Assembly: GCA_033557835.1 (NCBI GenBank)
Contig: JAWQRO010000060.1
Coordinates: 1 to 64,000, forward strand
Direction: 5' to 3'
DNA from: Helochares maculicollis
Lineage: Eukaryota > Arthropoda > Insecta > Coleoptera > Hydrophilidae
Length of the DNA: 64,000 nt
A program made the translations under genes and the position numbers. Position 1 is the stretch's first letter, and every line of letters starts with the position of its first letter. The notes under the pieces were generated by a model. That model had not been told where the DNA came from. It saw only the letters and a list, made by a program, of their open reading frames with translations, and made no database searches. Positions 12,742 through 24,884 of this stretch are shown here, piece by piece.

Positions 12742-12935
12742 TTAACAATCTAGTGCAATTTTTGAGGAACGCATTTCGAAAACCAACTTTTGAGGGGGAG
12801 GATTCAAGGTAATTCCATGTTCTCCTTCCAAATTTGTGCTGCCGTCTGATGAAATCCTGAAGTTGTTCAATATACAACCGGCGAACAGAAATAAAATCAT
12901 TTTTGCGAATTCATCTCCAAGGCACACCCTTTTAC
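12742..12935 (-). CDS. phm: Last exon of CYP306A1 (phantom, ecdysteroid 25-hydroxylase); rest of gene not seen
   Basis: The exon opens after a TTTGATTGCAG acceptor, so its first codon (Gly) is split in phase 1. It encodes GKRVCLGDEFAKM, the heme-loop half with the axial cysteine, then an LFLFAGCILNNF helix, LEGEHGITLNPPPQKLVFE and a stop at 12742. This wording matches the C-terminus of CYP306A1, which 25-hydroxylates ecdysteroid precursors in the prothoracic gland. Neighbourhood with Cyp18a1 supports this, since the two paralogues are adjacent in many arthropods. No upstream exon (N-terminus, I-helix, ExxR) was recognised on the minus strand anywhere in 13-64 kb. The exon itself shows no lesion. 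It may belong to a gene with distant exons, be a leftover of a moved or broken gene, or reflect an assembly join. Confidence 0.85.
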
Positions 12936-13076
12936 CTGCAATCAAAGGTATATAAGTGAGCTCGTATACATTTGTATGAATATGGTAATTATCAGGGATT
13001 CTCAGATTAGATAGGAAGTCTTGCAATCACTGAAACTTGCTCAAGCAAATAAGTTTGCAAAAACAATGTGAGTATA

Positions 13077-13981
13077 CTACTGTGATCAAAAGTAAAATGA
13101 ATTTGTTTATAAAAGGTAAATTCTTTATTTATTCTTCCAAATCAATTTCATCCCCTTCAAAGTAATCCCAGTCCGAGAAAACGCACTTTTGCCACCGCTT
13201 TTTCCAGTCCCCCAAACAGTCAGAATAGTATTTTTCTGGTATAGCATTCAAGACCTTCGATTCGGTTTTTATCTCCTCAATCGTATCAAACGGTATCTCC
13301 GGATTGGGTTTTTTGAGTTTGCTGAATAGCCAGAACTCGCACGGAGCCAAATAAGGTGAATACGGTGGTTGCGGAACGATATGAGTCGAGTTTTTGGCAA
13401 AAATATCGCGAAGAACCAATGCAGTATGACATGGTGCATTTGGCACCAATCGAGACTTGGCGCGTTTGAGACACAAAAAATCCTTCTAAATGGTTTGGGC
13501 TGAACCAAATGGTATTCCAACATTATCAGCGAGGTCTCTAATTGCCAATCGACGATTTTCAAGCACCAAATCTTTGATTTTTTGGACGTGGCACTCGTCG
13601 ATAGACGTTGATGGTCGTCCAGAGCGCAGTTCGTCTTCAATGCGTTCTCGGCTTGCTTTAAACTCGTTGTACCACTTATAAACGTTCTTTTGTATCATAA
13701 ATTGATCACCAAAGGCCTTCCGCAACATTTTCAATATATCCGCACAAGAACAAAACTTGATGCAAGTTCTTTGCTCAGCAAAATCACCCATTGTAAATAT
13801 TGAAAAATTCTCTTTTGGTTGTTTACAAAAACACGTATAACTCGGAGATAAAAGCTTTTGACAAACAGATGCTTGGCAAATGTTATAGACAGTCCTAGCA
13901 ACATAGGAAAAAAAATTACCAGCCTTCCTAATGTTCGGGAGTTTTAAATGATAATTTCACCTTACTTTTTGAAAACAGTAG
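13077..13981 (-). mobile_element. mariner transposon C, internally deleted, with terminal inverted repeats
   Basis: The left end starts CTACTGTGATCAAAAGTAAA and the right end, on the minus strand, starts CTACTGTTTTCAAAAAGTAA. The repeats extend about 28 bases. TA flanks both ends (13075-13076 and 13982-13983). At 905 bp the element is about 400 bp short of a full mariner. It inserted 142 bases from the CYP306A1 last exon, inside what should be that gene's final intron. Confidence 0.9.
13129..13791 (-). pseudogene. mariner C transposase with in-frame central deletion
   Basis: The frame opens with MGDFAEQRTCIKFC and an N-terminal helix-turn-helix domain with RSGRPSTS. It continues past one in-frame TAG near 13484 (where W is expected after SAQTI) into LKRAKSRLVP. 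It then jumps directly to NAPCHTALVLRDIFAKN, so the core holding the first and second catalytic aspartates is gone. The third catalytic position is glutamate (APCEFWLF) and the preceding SPDLAP is SPYLAP. The N- and C-terminal parts remain in the same frame across the junction. About 125 residues are missing compared with a normal 345-residue transposase. It cannot transpose itself, but its intact ends could be used in trans. Confidence 0.88.
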
Positions 13982-14324
13982 TATATAATAGAAAATGAAA
14001 ATCAACTCTATAAATAACAGTTAAACGCAGAGAGACGAGATCACATAGAATATAAAAAGTAAACTCGGAAGGATCAAAGAATAGTAGTGACTTAATGGTA
14101 TCGGAAATAATACCACCAAAAAGAATCTATTAAATATGTTTGAGTAAAATGAGAATTTTAGAGAGCTACTAACAGCACAGAGAAAAATGCAAGAAATCTT
14201 TCAGTTTAAAGTAAAAGGAGAATTGAAGTCGTACAATGAAAACAAAGTTCCTTTAGACACAGAATAAGAGTCCTCAAGCTAATAAGTAAAGCATCCATAC
14301 AGTTGTATATCCAAAAATTAATAA

Positions 14325-14905
14325 ATGTCGAAAAACTTCCGACATGGCGGTGTGAGAGCGCACTCTGAAATTATGCATAACGAAAATGTAGATAAATTGG
14401 CCAAATTAGCAACTAAGAATAAGGAGATACATAAAAATTTTCTAACCGGCTGTGAAGTAATATCTCTTATTAAGAAAGACATAGTGATTAATCAATGGCA
14501 GTCGCAATGGGAACACTATATAGAGAAAAGTGCTACACAATATGGGCGAATTCATCCCAAAATTCTTACAACCCCTTAGTATGAGGGATGTGGCATAGCT
14601 AGAAGATTCTACACCACGATAGCCAGGATGAAATTCGGGCATGGCATCTTCCCAGCTCATCTTTACAAACTGAAAATGATTAACTCTTCAGTATTCACAT
14701 GCGGACATTAAAGAGCAGACCTGAACCAGCTAATATTACAGTGCTCTAACAGCAGAACCGCCATTGACAGTTTCTTAGAGACAATCCAAAACATAGACAG
14801 AACCTTTCAGATGTCAACTTCAGTATTTAACATACTACAAACCAACAAATTTAAAATAATTGAAGCCCTTTATGAACACACTAAAAGAATGAATTTAATG
14901 ATATG
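14325..14905 (+). mobile_element. 3' fragment of a non-LTR retrotransposon (RNase H and C-terminal region)
   Basis: The open stretch 14325-14579 carries HSEIMHNENVDKLAKLA, the C-terminal signature of a LINE-type RNase H domain (H-x-GI-x-x-NE-x-VD-x-LAK). Further along, near 14630-14900, a second stretch reads MKFGHGIFPAHLYKLKMINS, then a CGH...DLNQLILQC zinc-knuckle-like motif and a downstream helix-rich tail. This is the usual end of ORF2 in I/Jockey-like elements. Stops near 14577 and 14709 break it. The reverse transcriptase part is absent, as in a 5'-truncated insertion. Confidence 0.75.
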
Positions 14906-14909
14906 ACTC

Positions 14910-16070
14910 CACCTATTCCACCTACTGTTCCAAGAATCGATTTGTATAACTATTGTAGGGCTATATGGGCTATGATTCCGAAGAAACCTGAAAAAAAAGT
15001 TAGCAAACCGGTTCTCTACTATTTGTTTTGATGGAGCCGAATCTAAATAGTACTTATTAATCACAAAAACGAACGTAACTCGTAAACTAGTGAACGAATT
15101 GTCATTGAAGTTTAACAGTTAGTCTGAAGGTTGATACTTAATGGAAAAATCATATGAATTTCTCATTAGTGGCACCGCCTATATAGTATTCTATGGACTA
15201 TTCAGCCGATGTGTTGCAGGTTTGAATTTCAAAGAATGTTATTTCGTAAGATAACTGGCAAGATAAACTATATGTTGAGCATAACATTCTATGGCCAAAA
15301 ACGTTATAGGGACACAAATACAACTTTCGTGAAATAGAAATAAAAACTTAAGAATAGGGTAAGGCTCCCCAAAAGAATCACAAAACAAAAAAATAACACT
15401 GTCCATTCAAATATTTCTAATTATTAGTTCATATGCTTTATGAATGCATACAAGGTAGCAAAATGGGCGTTACTTATCCCTGCTAATAGTTTATATCCAT
15501 TTTCTTTGTTAATCTATTCGGAGTAAAACCATGAATATATTATTTACAATTTTGAGCGTACAATCACAAAATTTTGCCAGCGTTTAGTTTCTTAATCGCA
15601 TGGTGCGGCGAAGTTAAGGTATCCTAATGGTTTTAGAAAAGAATAAAAGTGCAGAAAAGAAATGATAAAACATAACTGAGAACAGCTTTAATTAACAAGA
15701 TCGGCTTTATAATATACATTCATAGGGTCACCATCCAGCAGAACGGTGACTAGCGATATCTGTCAAGAAATTGGATAAAAATGCACTGAACTAGTAAGAA
15801 TAGTTTTTAGGACCTGGTAAGTTTTTACCATTTAGTAGCAAAGTTTTACAAATAGATTTGAACATTTATTTAAGATTAACTTAAATATGTATAAGTCAGC
15901 TGGACATTAGCGTTACAAAAAGTTAGAGTCTTGTATGGTGATGAAGCATTTATTAGAGGAAAACTTTAGTCGTCCCAATCAAATGACCGGCAACTAAATA
16001 AAAGCAATAATCGAGACAGATCTCCATAAAACGAATTATTTCAAAAACCCTTAGAGTCACCAAAATCTCT
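14910..16070. other. No gene recognised
   Basis: AT-rich sequence. The minus-strand frames were checked for CYP306A1 exons (PERF, ExxR and I-helix wording) and none was recognised. Confidence 0.5.
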
Positions 16071-16079
16071 CATGGAAAG

Positions 16080-16640
16080 CAGCTCAAACACACTTATTAC
16101 TTAAAAAAACGCGACAAAATGTGTTGTCACTGCGATATGCTTTTCAGGCGCAACACAAATGACCCATTTTTTAAAAATTCATACGTGAAAACTGGGTTGT
16201 ATAATACAATATTATTCGAAAAATGTCATACATCAAACCAAGTGCAAACAACATCAAAACCTGATATTCATCAAAAGAAAGCCTTGTCCTCAATTTGGTG
16301 GGACTTCAAAGGAAGTGTATATTTTTAACTTCTACTGCGTAGCCTAACAATCAATCCATATGTATATTTGAGCACTTAATCAAAGTAAATGGTGCAACTA
16401 ACGGAAAGCAGTCGGAATTGGCAAACTGCAAAGGAATTGTTTTCCACCAAAATAATGCTGTCCCACACATTTTGGGCCACTCGGCAAAGATTATTGGAGC
16501 TTGGTCAGGATACTTTATCACGCCCATCTATTACATTTTAATTGTATGGATGTGCATAGTGCATTTACTTTTGAAATATTTACTTGCGCTTTATTTAATG
16601 AAATTGCATAAACGGAAGAAAATGATCAATTGGTAAATAT
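16080..16640 (+). pseudogene. mariner relic D, irritans-like transposase remains
   Basis: On the plus strand, TTSKPDIHQKKALSSIWWDF at about 16249-16308 matches the mariner block that follows the first catalytic aspartate. A frame shift later, ELANCKGIVFHQNNAVPH at about 16418-16471 matches the FHQDNARPH block, with the second catalytic aspartate changed to asparagine. The third-aspartate region is no longer readable. Terminal repeats could not be found. It is an old, dead copy of a lineage different from elements A and C. Confidence 0.78.
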
Positions 16641-16699
16641 CGGCAGTAAAATTCCTAACAATATTTCACAAATGCTCAGCCACGCCTCATAATCCACAT

Positions 16700-17800
16700 G
16701 GAAATCCAGTAGAGCTAGAGAAGTACCAGTTTTGGCTTCGGATGCCAACAAAATGCATTCATCTGCATTTATTTCATTTCCATTAGCATCACATAAAATT
16801 TATTTAAAAAAATACGGTCATCAATTAACAGCTGTGCAGTATGCATCAGCTGAATGCCAACGAAATCGCAGTTCTATTGTGAACATGACCTAAAAGATCC
16901 GCGACGATAAAATTTGATGTACACGCGAACTTCTAAAAGCTTTGGAAGATGACAGGGGAAAAAGGGTTGAATCCCGCAAATTGCACTGCACTTATTGAGT
17001 GTTTATCCCCTTCAACGACCGCCAGTTATCAACTACGATATGGAGCTGTTTTATATAAAACGTTATTAAAGCATCTCTTTAACGGCGTGGTATTGCAACG
17101 CCATTTATTAAAATAGTGCATTTGTCGCTGTGCTGTAAAGATTTTTCAAAACACATTCAATGGGAGTGATAATTTTTTTATGACAACATAGATATTGCAC
17201 CCTGATACTCCGTGGCGAACTCGATTATTTTAAATCCGACAACTCGACACAGCAGGAAACGCAATATGAACCCTGTTTGAATAAAACGTGCATTGCTTCT
17301 AAAGGGAGCCGTTCGTTTTAGACAAACTAACAGGATTTAATCTAAACAACCGTTTTTCTCGCAACCCATTCAACGAATTCAATTAATTTTGACGAAATAT
17401 AATTTACAGGTCGTCCATAATATGATTTATTTATATTAATATACATTTATACACAAGCTTGTTTTAATCAAAAACCACTATTTCATATACTTGGGGTTAA
17501 TTAATATTAATTAAATAGAGATCTAGCACACACTGTTGCATTTGCGCTAATTATTGTTTCAGTTTTGCAATTAATAATTACGAGGGAACCAGAATAGAAT
17601 TGTTTCTGGAAACTGTCGGAATCCAGGTCGTAATATACATTGTATACAGAATTTCTATATTGAAAGAACAAGGCAGTAAAAAGAGGAAGCTTAAAACTTT
17701 ATAAAGCGCGAGGGAGAGACGTATAAGTTTGAATACATATGAACCAATTTTCACTTTACAAGATTAATTTAGGAAAGCTTCGGGCCGTAAATGTTGTACT
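16700..17800. other. No gene recognised
   Basis: AT-rich sequence with short frames only. Confidence 0.5.
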
Positions 17801-17819
17801 TTGTTTTCGCACAAAATGT

Positions 17820-18470
17820 TGGAATCTGCGAATTTTTCAAATCGTGACTGCCCCGCCCCCACCGGAAAATCAAATATTTAAACGGAAAAATATTTATTTT
17901 CACTATTTTTAGGGCGTCGGGTTTTTCCAACTCCCCTCTGTTGTTTTAGCGGAGAGTCTCTTTAAAATTCAACTTTTCTCAGTTTAGCGTCGCGCGTTGG
18001 GGAGTTTCCGCATGTGTCCCGAAAAGAATATCATTTTAAAATTTGTATAAAAATGTTTGCTATGCGAAAGAGAATATATTGAATTACCGGTTGGATCGGG
18101 CCCGATGATCGCTCGTTCATGTGGAAAACCGAAGATGTTTTTCTTTTGTTTTTGTATCCCAGTCGGGCCCCCCTATGACCCTACGTGCTTTTACCAGGCA
18201 CAAGTAGCCCAACGTGCATTTGAGCGAATCGATATCTCGCCGCAATTGAGATCTAAAGGCGGTTAAAAACCTGACACCATCACCATTAGAACCTCAAAAA
18301 TAAAACGTTCGCACGTCCTTTAATTATCTCTGAAAGGGGTGAAATTCCGCATGTATCGGCACGGCACGGTCGAGGGGTTTCCCAGGACGTACAGTTCCCT
18401 GTTGATGCGATATTCGCCGAAACGATGTTACACCGGCCAACTAATGACAGTAAATCGGATATAATCTATT
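17820..18470. other. GC-richer non-coding island
   Basis: This stretch is clearly richer in G+C and CpG than its surroundings, for example CCCCGCCCCCACCGG at about 17850 and CGGCACGGCACGGTCGAGGG at about 18358. The longest frame is 69 codons (18057-18266) and shows no domain or periodic pattern. It could be a promoter, enhancer or conserved non-coding element. Since the only plus-strand gene downstream is the glutamate receptor at 36.7 kb, distal control of that gene is one possibility. Confidence 0.4.
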
Positions 18471-18479
18471 AAAAAGAGG

Positions 18480-21400
18480 CATGACCAATTTATCAGTTTT
18501 GAGAGTTTAATTAGAAAAGGGTAACAGGGTAGAGGCGCTTTTTTTCGCCGGAGTTTGAATCAGGGGATTTTTTTGCGCTTTTCTTGGTTTAACCTTTTAC
18601 CTACTATTTAATCTATCATTTAGCTGAATTCCTTTGCGCTTTCATCAAACCATAAATCAAACTAATCTACAAATGAATTCTTCGCCTTTCCCCTTTACCT
18701 TCTACGATCCAAACATCCCTACAAGTCGTCCTTATGGTTATTGTAGAAAGAATACGTAAAGGATATTTTAAGTGGTTACGCGAATGGTATAAACTATTTT
18801 TTTTCGATGTCGCCAGTTTTATGACACGTACATTTTGCCGTTTTCTATTATCCTTAATAAACCTATCAACAGGTTTTCCATATATTTATGGTAATAATTG
18901 ATATTAAAATGACTATATTCATAAAAAAAAAATCGGGATCAAGTTCAAAATGTATCTTTTTCAGGTTTTGTTGGTAATGTTCAATAATGTTTTCTGCTAT
19001 TGATAAAATTAGAAAAATGTTGAAACGTCAAACAGGCAATTACCACCACATTTATATTATATTTATTGCAAGTATAGTAGTTCATTTGACGAATATATCT
19101 CTTTTAAAAATGGAATGTGCAATGTCGTTTAAAATCATTATTAAACCTTGAACTGGACTTATATCAACACTGTCTTTTCGTAGATATCTTCTAGACAATC
19201 ACTTCTTAATAACTGAAGATGGTCAAATTTAATTATTAGGTAAATGATATACTATATTTGTTTTTTTTAATCCATGATTATCTCAATCACAGCTTTATCT
19301 ATAGTCAGCTAGATTTACAAAACTATAGAACCTTATGAAAAAGATTGTTCGAAATCACAAACAAACTTTAAGGAGCATCTTCAACAAAATGTATTCCTTT
19401 TTAAAAGGTCCGATGTAATTATAGCAACTATTAGTATTTCACTCGCATAGTCATTTTATTTTGTAAATAATATCAGTATGCTTGTCTAAAAAAGTGTTTG
19501 TCTTTATTTCATCAGCTTAAAGTCTTATAGGCACAGCATACAAAATCAACTACACATTCCTAGTCATTAGTACTGCTATTCTCCCAGCTACTCATTCCTG
19601 TTTTGGTTTAAATTAAGAGTTCTGAAACTTATCTTGCCGGATCATAAATCCATATTAGTTAGCTATTCAGCTAAAATACCTACTAACGTAACAAAAGTTA
19701 ATATATGCGAAATTCTTATTCAATAATATTGTTACACTTCCCTTGACTTTTTTTTATCTAATACTTAATTAGCCACATTTAGGAAAAAACTTAGGCGATC
19801 CTGAAGAGAACATTTCTAAGCAGGGCTACTTAAAAAACACTACTCCTGCAAGTAATGAAAAGAACTGAACAGCAAGATCATTGAAGGAAAATTATTGAAC
19901 GAAGTAGCTATCTCTTCTTTTCATCCTCTTAAACTGATGAGAAAGAGAGAGAGGAAGACAGTTAATTTGGTGACGCATCACTTTTGGAAAGAAATCGATA
20001 TCTCGGTTTGGTAAAATATCAATATGGTTATAAAACCATTCCCTCAAGCTCCTTAGTAAAGTGATCGTTAAACGAAATAGTACGTGTCTGATTATTTTTT
20101 AAATGAGTAGCATACCAAATTTCTTGTTTCTATAATAAATGGTGTATAAATTACAGGCTCTTTAATAAAATATTAATTATCATCCCTTAAACCTTTTTCT
20201 ACTTACACTCTTAAAAAATGAGAGAACACATATTTCTTCAATTTAAAACGTATTTCAATCTAAAATTCCTTATTTGTAACATAAATGGTGATTAAAATAC
20301 TGACACCTCTATGAAGCCATCTCTCGCCATAGTATGTAGTTAATTTTCATAAAATGGGGAAGCAAGTATCTCTTGGCTTTTACAGGAGTAAAAACATAAG
20401 TTCGTCCAGTACAGACAAAATTATAACCCTTTAACTATCCTCACGAAAATTAAATATTCGAAGCAGGGGCAAATATGAGTCTTTTAATTATGAATAAAAA
20501 GTTAATAAGTTCATTTATGATATCTGTAGCATTTTTAGTTTTTGAGATATATGGTTCTCTAAAACATATTCAACGCCAAAGTAAAAAATGCCTGCCTGAG
20601 TCGCTGCCTACATCATAAAAACAATGTATTTGCAAATTTTCACTCTCGTTGGCTTAGCAGATATAGCTAGGCGTTGATTAATTAGTCAATTAGTTACTCA
20701 ATTAGACTGTTAGGTAGTAAAGACGTTTTCTTTTATAAATATATAGGCAGAAATACAAAACAAACTTTCATATTTTTATGATTTATCACATACATAAAAC
20801 ATCAAAATAAATATTCTTAAGAGTTTTTGATTCAGCTTAAATGTTATTCGCTTGTAAAACTTTTGCTTGAGGGTCCAATTTTATAGTATAAGTTTACAAT
20901 TAAAAAAGCAATCAAAGCGATGGTAATTAATTTAGATTTCCGATTTTCGATTTACATAAAACTTATTACAGCTAATTTGGCAAATTTTAACATTTTTTTA
21001 AATCAAAAACGTAGCACTTATGGCCCTATTGACAATTTTATAATTTTTTGTGGAATTTAATATATGAAGGAATTTTTATTTTATTTTATATACTAATTTA
21101 CTATTCGATTCAAAACTGAGTAAGTAAACAGGCACTTCTAGCAGTCTTAAATTGCCAAAGAGATGATACAGATCTAGGATTTTGATATAAAAGTCGCATA
21201 CCTCAAACGGCTTAAGCGTTTTTCTGTGTATATACATACATAGACATACACAATCAACATGCCAAAAGTTGTCTAAACAGAATAAGGATAATTCAAAATG
21301 TTGTTAAAATTTCAAGGTTGATATAACTTTTCTAATATTGCTTATACACTACTATATGGTTGTTCACTACAAATTGATTTGTATGTTTCAAAGAAATTTA

Positions 21401-23630
21401 AAGAAAAATGTATTAATTTTCAGTTACCTATTTAAATTTGAATGCACTCAATGTTACATATATTTTATTACCATGCTATTTTCTTCTAGCGGTTTTATAA
21501 AATCCTTCTCTATACCTAAATGTCATAGGTTAATAGTAATAGGTAAATAATCCGTAATAAAAATTTAAAAGAAATACTGAACCATGATTAAAATTACAGT
21601 AGTAGGCCATTCCTCTGAAATCGTGTCGATCTTTTATAAATTGTAAAGCCTGAAAATATACCTACCTGACATTCGCATCCTGTGTAAATTCGTTAAAATG
21701 TTTTGTTTACTTCCTATGAAATTTGATCTCTTTGTGTTTTCAAATGGAAACTCGACTATGTATTTTTGCCGCCAATAGTTTTAAAAGCGCATATTAGACT
21801 TCACAAATTAGCTTAGTTCCGAGTTTCGCTTATAAAAATATTTTTTGCTAAAAAACGCGGAAAAAATAAAGCCCCGACATGAATATCAAATAAAAAGCGA
21901 CCCATTTCGCAAGCTGTAAATGTGGAGCGGTTGATAAGTCCGAACATATAAAAGTTATTCTTGATAAAGGCGAGATGTTACATGGCAAATATGACCCACA
22001 TATGTTACAACATCGATTCCTTATGTGTGTATGTGTATGTTATGCCTTTGACATATTGGGCGGCAACGGCAATGGCAACAGCAACGGCAACACTACAATT
22101 GGCCCTATATTGCAATAGCTATCAACAAATATCGAGCGCGTTAAAAGCTTTGCGGAAAACCTATCCTTTGAGATTTAAGGTCTCGCCAGAAAAAATATAA
22201 CACGAACCAATACTTTAATAATCTCCCGTTCACTGGGGGCTTTCTCCAAACGAAATACATAACAGGCTTAGCAGTCACACAACTCCTCTAATACACCCAC
22301 GTGCATACAAAACTTTCATAACTTATTTAATGAAAATAGAATAATAATTTAATGTAATAGTTTCGCTAAAGTTCATTCTATATAATTAGCATACTCTACC
22401 GGTTGAATTTCCAGTTTGAAATTGAGGGATTTTGTTTGTATTTGAGCTTTGACGATAACACAGTGTAGAGCAGATTATAGGAGCTGAATGGCCAAAAATG
22501 TGACATTGGGTCATTTTGATTTATTACCTCCTAAATAAAAATGAGCAATTCTACTTAGTTAATAATTTATACAAAATATCGAAGGGTTTTAAGTTTTATT
22601 ATTCGTACTCATGCGGGTTATGTAGTAATTCACTGGAATTACCATAACTTAGTAAATTCGGTTACTAATTTATTAGTGTGATTTCAATTTTACGCTGCAC
22701 TTTCTATTCATATTCACACTTAATTTATAGCATTATTTATATATGCAGACTGTTTAATATTGTGAGCACTAAATTTAAATGTGTTTATTTGAATAATAAA
22801 CAAATACGTGCGTTATTTATTTGTATCAAATCCAACACAAAATCAGTACATTTGTGAAGTTAGTTTATTTTCATTCCAAGAACTGTTTTTAAAAACACTA
22901 AAAACTAGTACTTTAACGAACCTTTTTCAATGTCCCATTACGTTGTTGTTTCTTGCAAAGCGCAAATTCCTTTAAATTTAAAGCAATTGTGGATAATAAT
23001 AAATAATATTAATTATTCTATAATTTATTGCTATATAATATTTTGTTGTATATATTATATATTATAGACATCCACACGAAAGGTCTGCGTATCCAAAAGT
23101 GGTTTGAATACCGTATGGTGATATATTCGTACATAATTTTTGATGTATCTAATTTTAACACTCCTAAGTGATACTTTTCCTCAAAATAATGACTGGAGTA
23201 GGCTATTGTCGGTATTGCAATTATATTAATCTACGCTTACAATTTTATGTGAAATATTAACAGTAATTTTAAATAACCATTAAGCTTATCTAGGAATTGA
23301 TCGTTATCAATTTATACGAGAGTGCAATTAAGAATTTTATATTAGTTGAAAAATATTTGCCCTACCTGATGGTACATGCCTACGCGTCAATTTTTTAAAT
23401 TTATTATTGGATTTTCTTTTAAGCTTGACATTCTAATGAATGACAGGTCAATGTAAAACAATTTGTAGTAATGACATAATATGCTTCAAACGATATGAAT
23501 ATATTAAGTGTTCATAATATAATTGGTAACAATTAATAAATGTTAACATGCTCATGTATACATGCATACATGCAAACGCTTTATAAATCACCACTAATGG
23601 GTAGTTTGAACATTAAAACTAATATTTCTT
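18480..23630. other. No gene recognised; one short imperfect hexamer repeat
   Basis: Long AT-rich stretch. The only structured sequence seen is an imperfect GGCAAC-type hexamer run at about 22060-22091. No exon of the glutamate receptor ligand-binding domain was recognised. Confidence 0.5.
22060..22091. repeat. Imperfect (GGCAAC)n microsatellite
   Basis: Five near-copies of GGCAAC with single-base changes (GGCAATGGCAACAGCAACGGCAAC in part). It lies inside a 79-codon open frame that otherwise shows nothing recognisable. Confidence 0.7.
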
Positions 23631-23639
23631 AAGAACCAC

Positions 23640-24030
23640 CAGAAGTAGTAACTGCTCAAGTAGAAATGTCTCTACGAATATGAAAAATGGAAAAACAGCT
23701 GGGCATGACAGAGTAATAGCTATACTACTACTAAAATTAAGTACTAACTTGCCTAGCAATCATTAATAAAAGAAAACTGCCAAAACATTGGAACAAAGCT
23801 GCAATAATATTAACTCATAAGAAAGGTCGCATAGAAGACATTAGAAATTGTCAACCAATAATCTTACTGCCAGTTGCCTACTAAGTGCTCACTAAAATCA
23901 TTCTAAGCCGCTTAAAATACACACTTGACTCTTTGCAGCCAAAAGAACAGACTTTGGTCTTTTGACTTTTCTCGGGTACCATTAGAACGGTCTTGTGGTA
24001 CATCTTCTGTCTATTCCTCTACCGGTGGGT
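23640..24030 (+). mobile_element. RTE-like LINE reverse transcriptase fragment, plus strand
   Basis: Across frames this reads MKNGKTAGHDRV (reverse transcriptase motif 1), then KLPKHWNKAAIILTHKKG, IEDIRNCQPIILLPVAY (motif 2) and VLTKIILSRLKYTLDSLQP, in the expected order. Stops and frame changes interrupt it. It ends abruptly at about 24000-24030, where a similar element begins in the opposite orientation. Confidence 0.75.
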
Positions 24031-24760
24031 CTAACCCATTCCCATTTAAGTAGCGTCATTGTATTGATAATATCTTTAGATGGTTTTTTCTCTCATGCAA
24101 TTATTTATTCGTTGAACAAAAGGTTCACTTTTTAGATAGAGATTTATTTTGGATTCGAATATTGTGCACTTACTACCAAATGCTCTCTTTTTCAGTTTAC
24201 ATTTTTTATTAATTTCTGGAACCAGTAATCTTGAAACGAGTCTTGATTGGTTTAAGAAACATATTCTTCAACTTACTCGAATATTTCTTCACCCCCAATC
24301 ATGCCTATAGCTACTGTAAATGCATGCAACATCACTTTTGTTTTTGTGTTTTATTTGGAAGCCTTGTTTCTAACTGACAGCATATAATTTGTAAATTATA
24401 TTTTGCAACTCGTTTGGAATTCGCTAAAAGATTTCTGCTGAACGTAGGCTGTTAAATCTTTCGCCATTTTGAGCTCCTCATTTTCCCAACTTAACTTATT
24501 CAAACCATATTTCCATATGGCCGTGAATAACTTAGAAGAGACATACACATCTTGCTGTTGAGAACTTCCTAATTATTTCATGGAATTTCACTTCTGCCTT
24601 TTCGTCTTCAAATATGTTGTTGACGATTTCAATGTAAGCTTTATCTATACCTTGCATTGTTAGGGCTTCCATTATTGCTACAGAAACGATTGAGTCAATG
24701 GTCTTTTCAAAACCAATTTCAAGCATTGACTATGGCAAAGCAAAATTTTGGCTCTGCTAA
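24030..24760 (-). mobile_element. RTE-like LINE reverse transcriptase fragment, minus strand
   Basis: From high to low coordinates, an open stretch (24726-24532) reads FEKTIDSIVSVAIMEAL, which is the A/B-motif region (FEKAFDSI... with the catalytic aspartate changed), then NIFEDEKAEVKFHE. Further down are KLSWENEEL, NTKTKVM and a RAFGSKCTIFESKINL segment, matching the post-YADD region of the same LINE type. Stops are frequent and no YADD is readable. The element meets the plus-strand fragment end to end, giving an inverted pair. Confidence 0.7.
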
Positions 24761-24884
24761 CTATAGCCCTAATAGTTTGAATGCGATCCATGGTGCTTCA
24801 AAACTTCAAAACCAAATTAGTTCTTTTGGCTACATACAATCTAATGTATATTTTAGGCGGTGCTTTGAAATCTTCTGTTAAGAA

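Noticed and set aside
18057..18266. 69-codon frame in the GC-rich island
   Set aside because: No motif, no splice context and no homologue recognised; open mainly because the island has fewer stop codons.
22060..22091. Regular hexamer run considered as a CRISPR-like or coding repeat
   Set aside because: It is a contiguous microsatellite with no spacers, and this is a eukaryotic locus.
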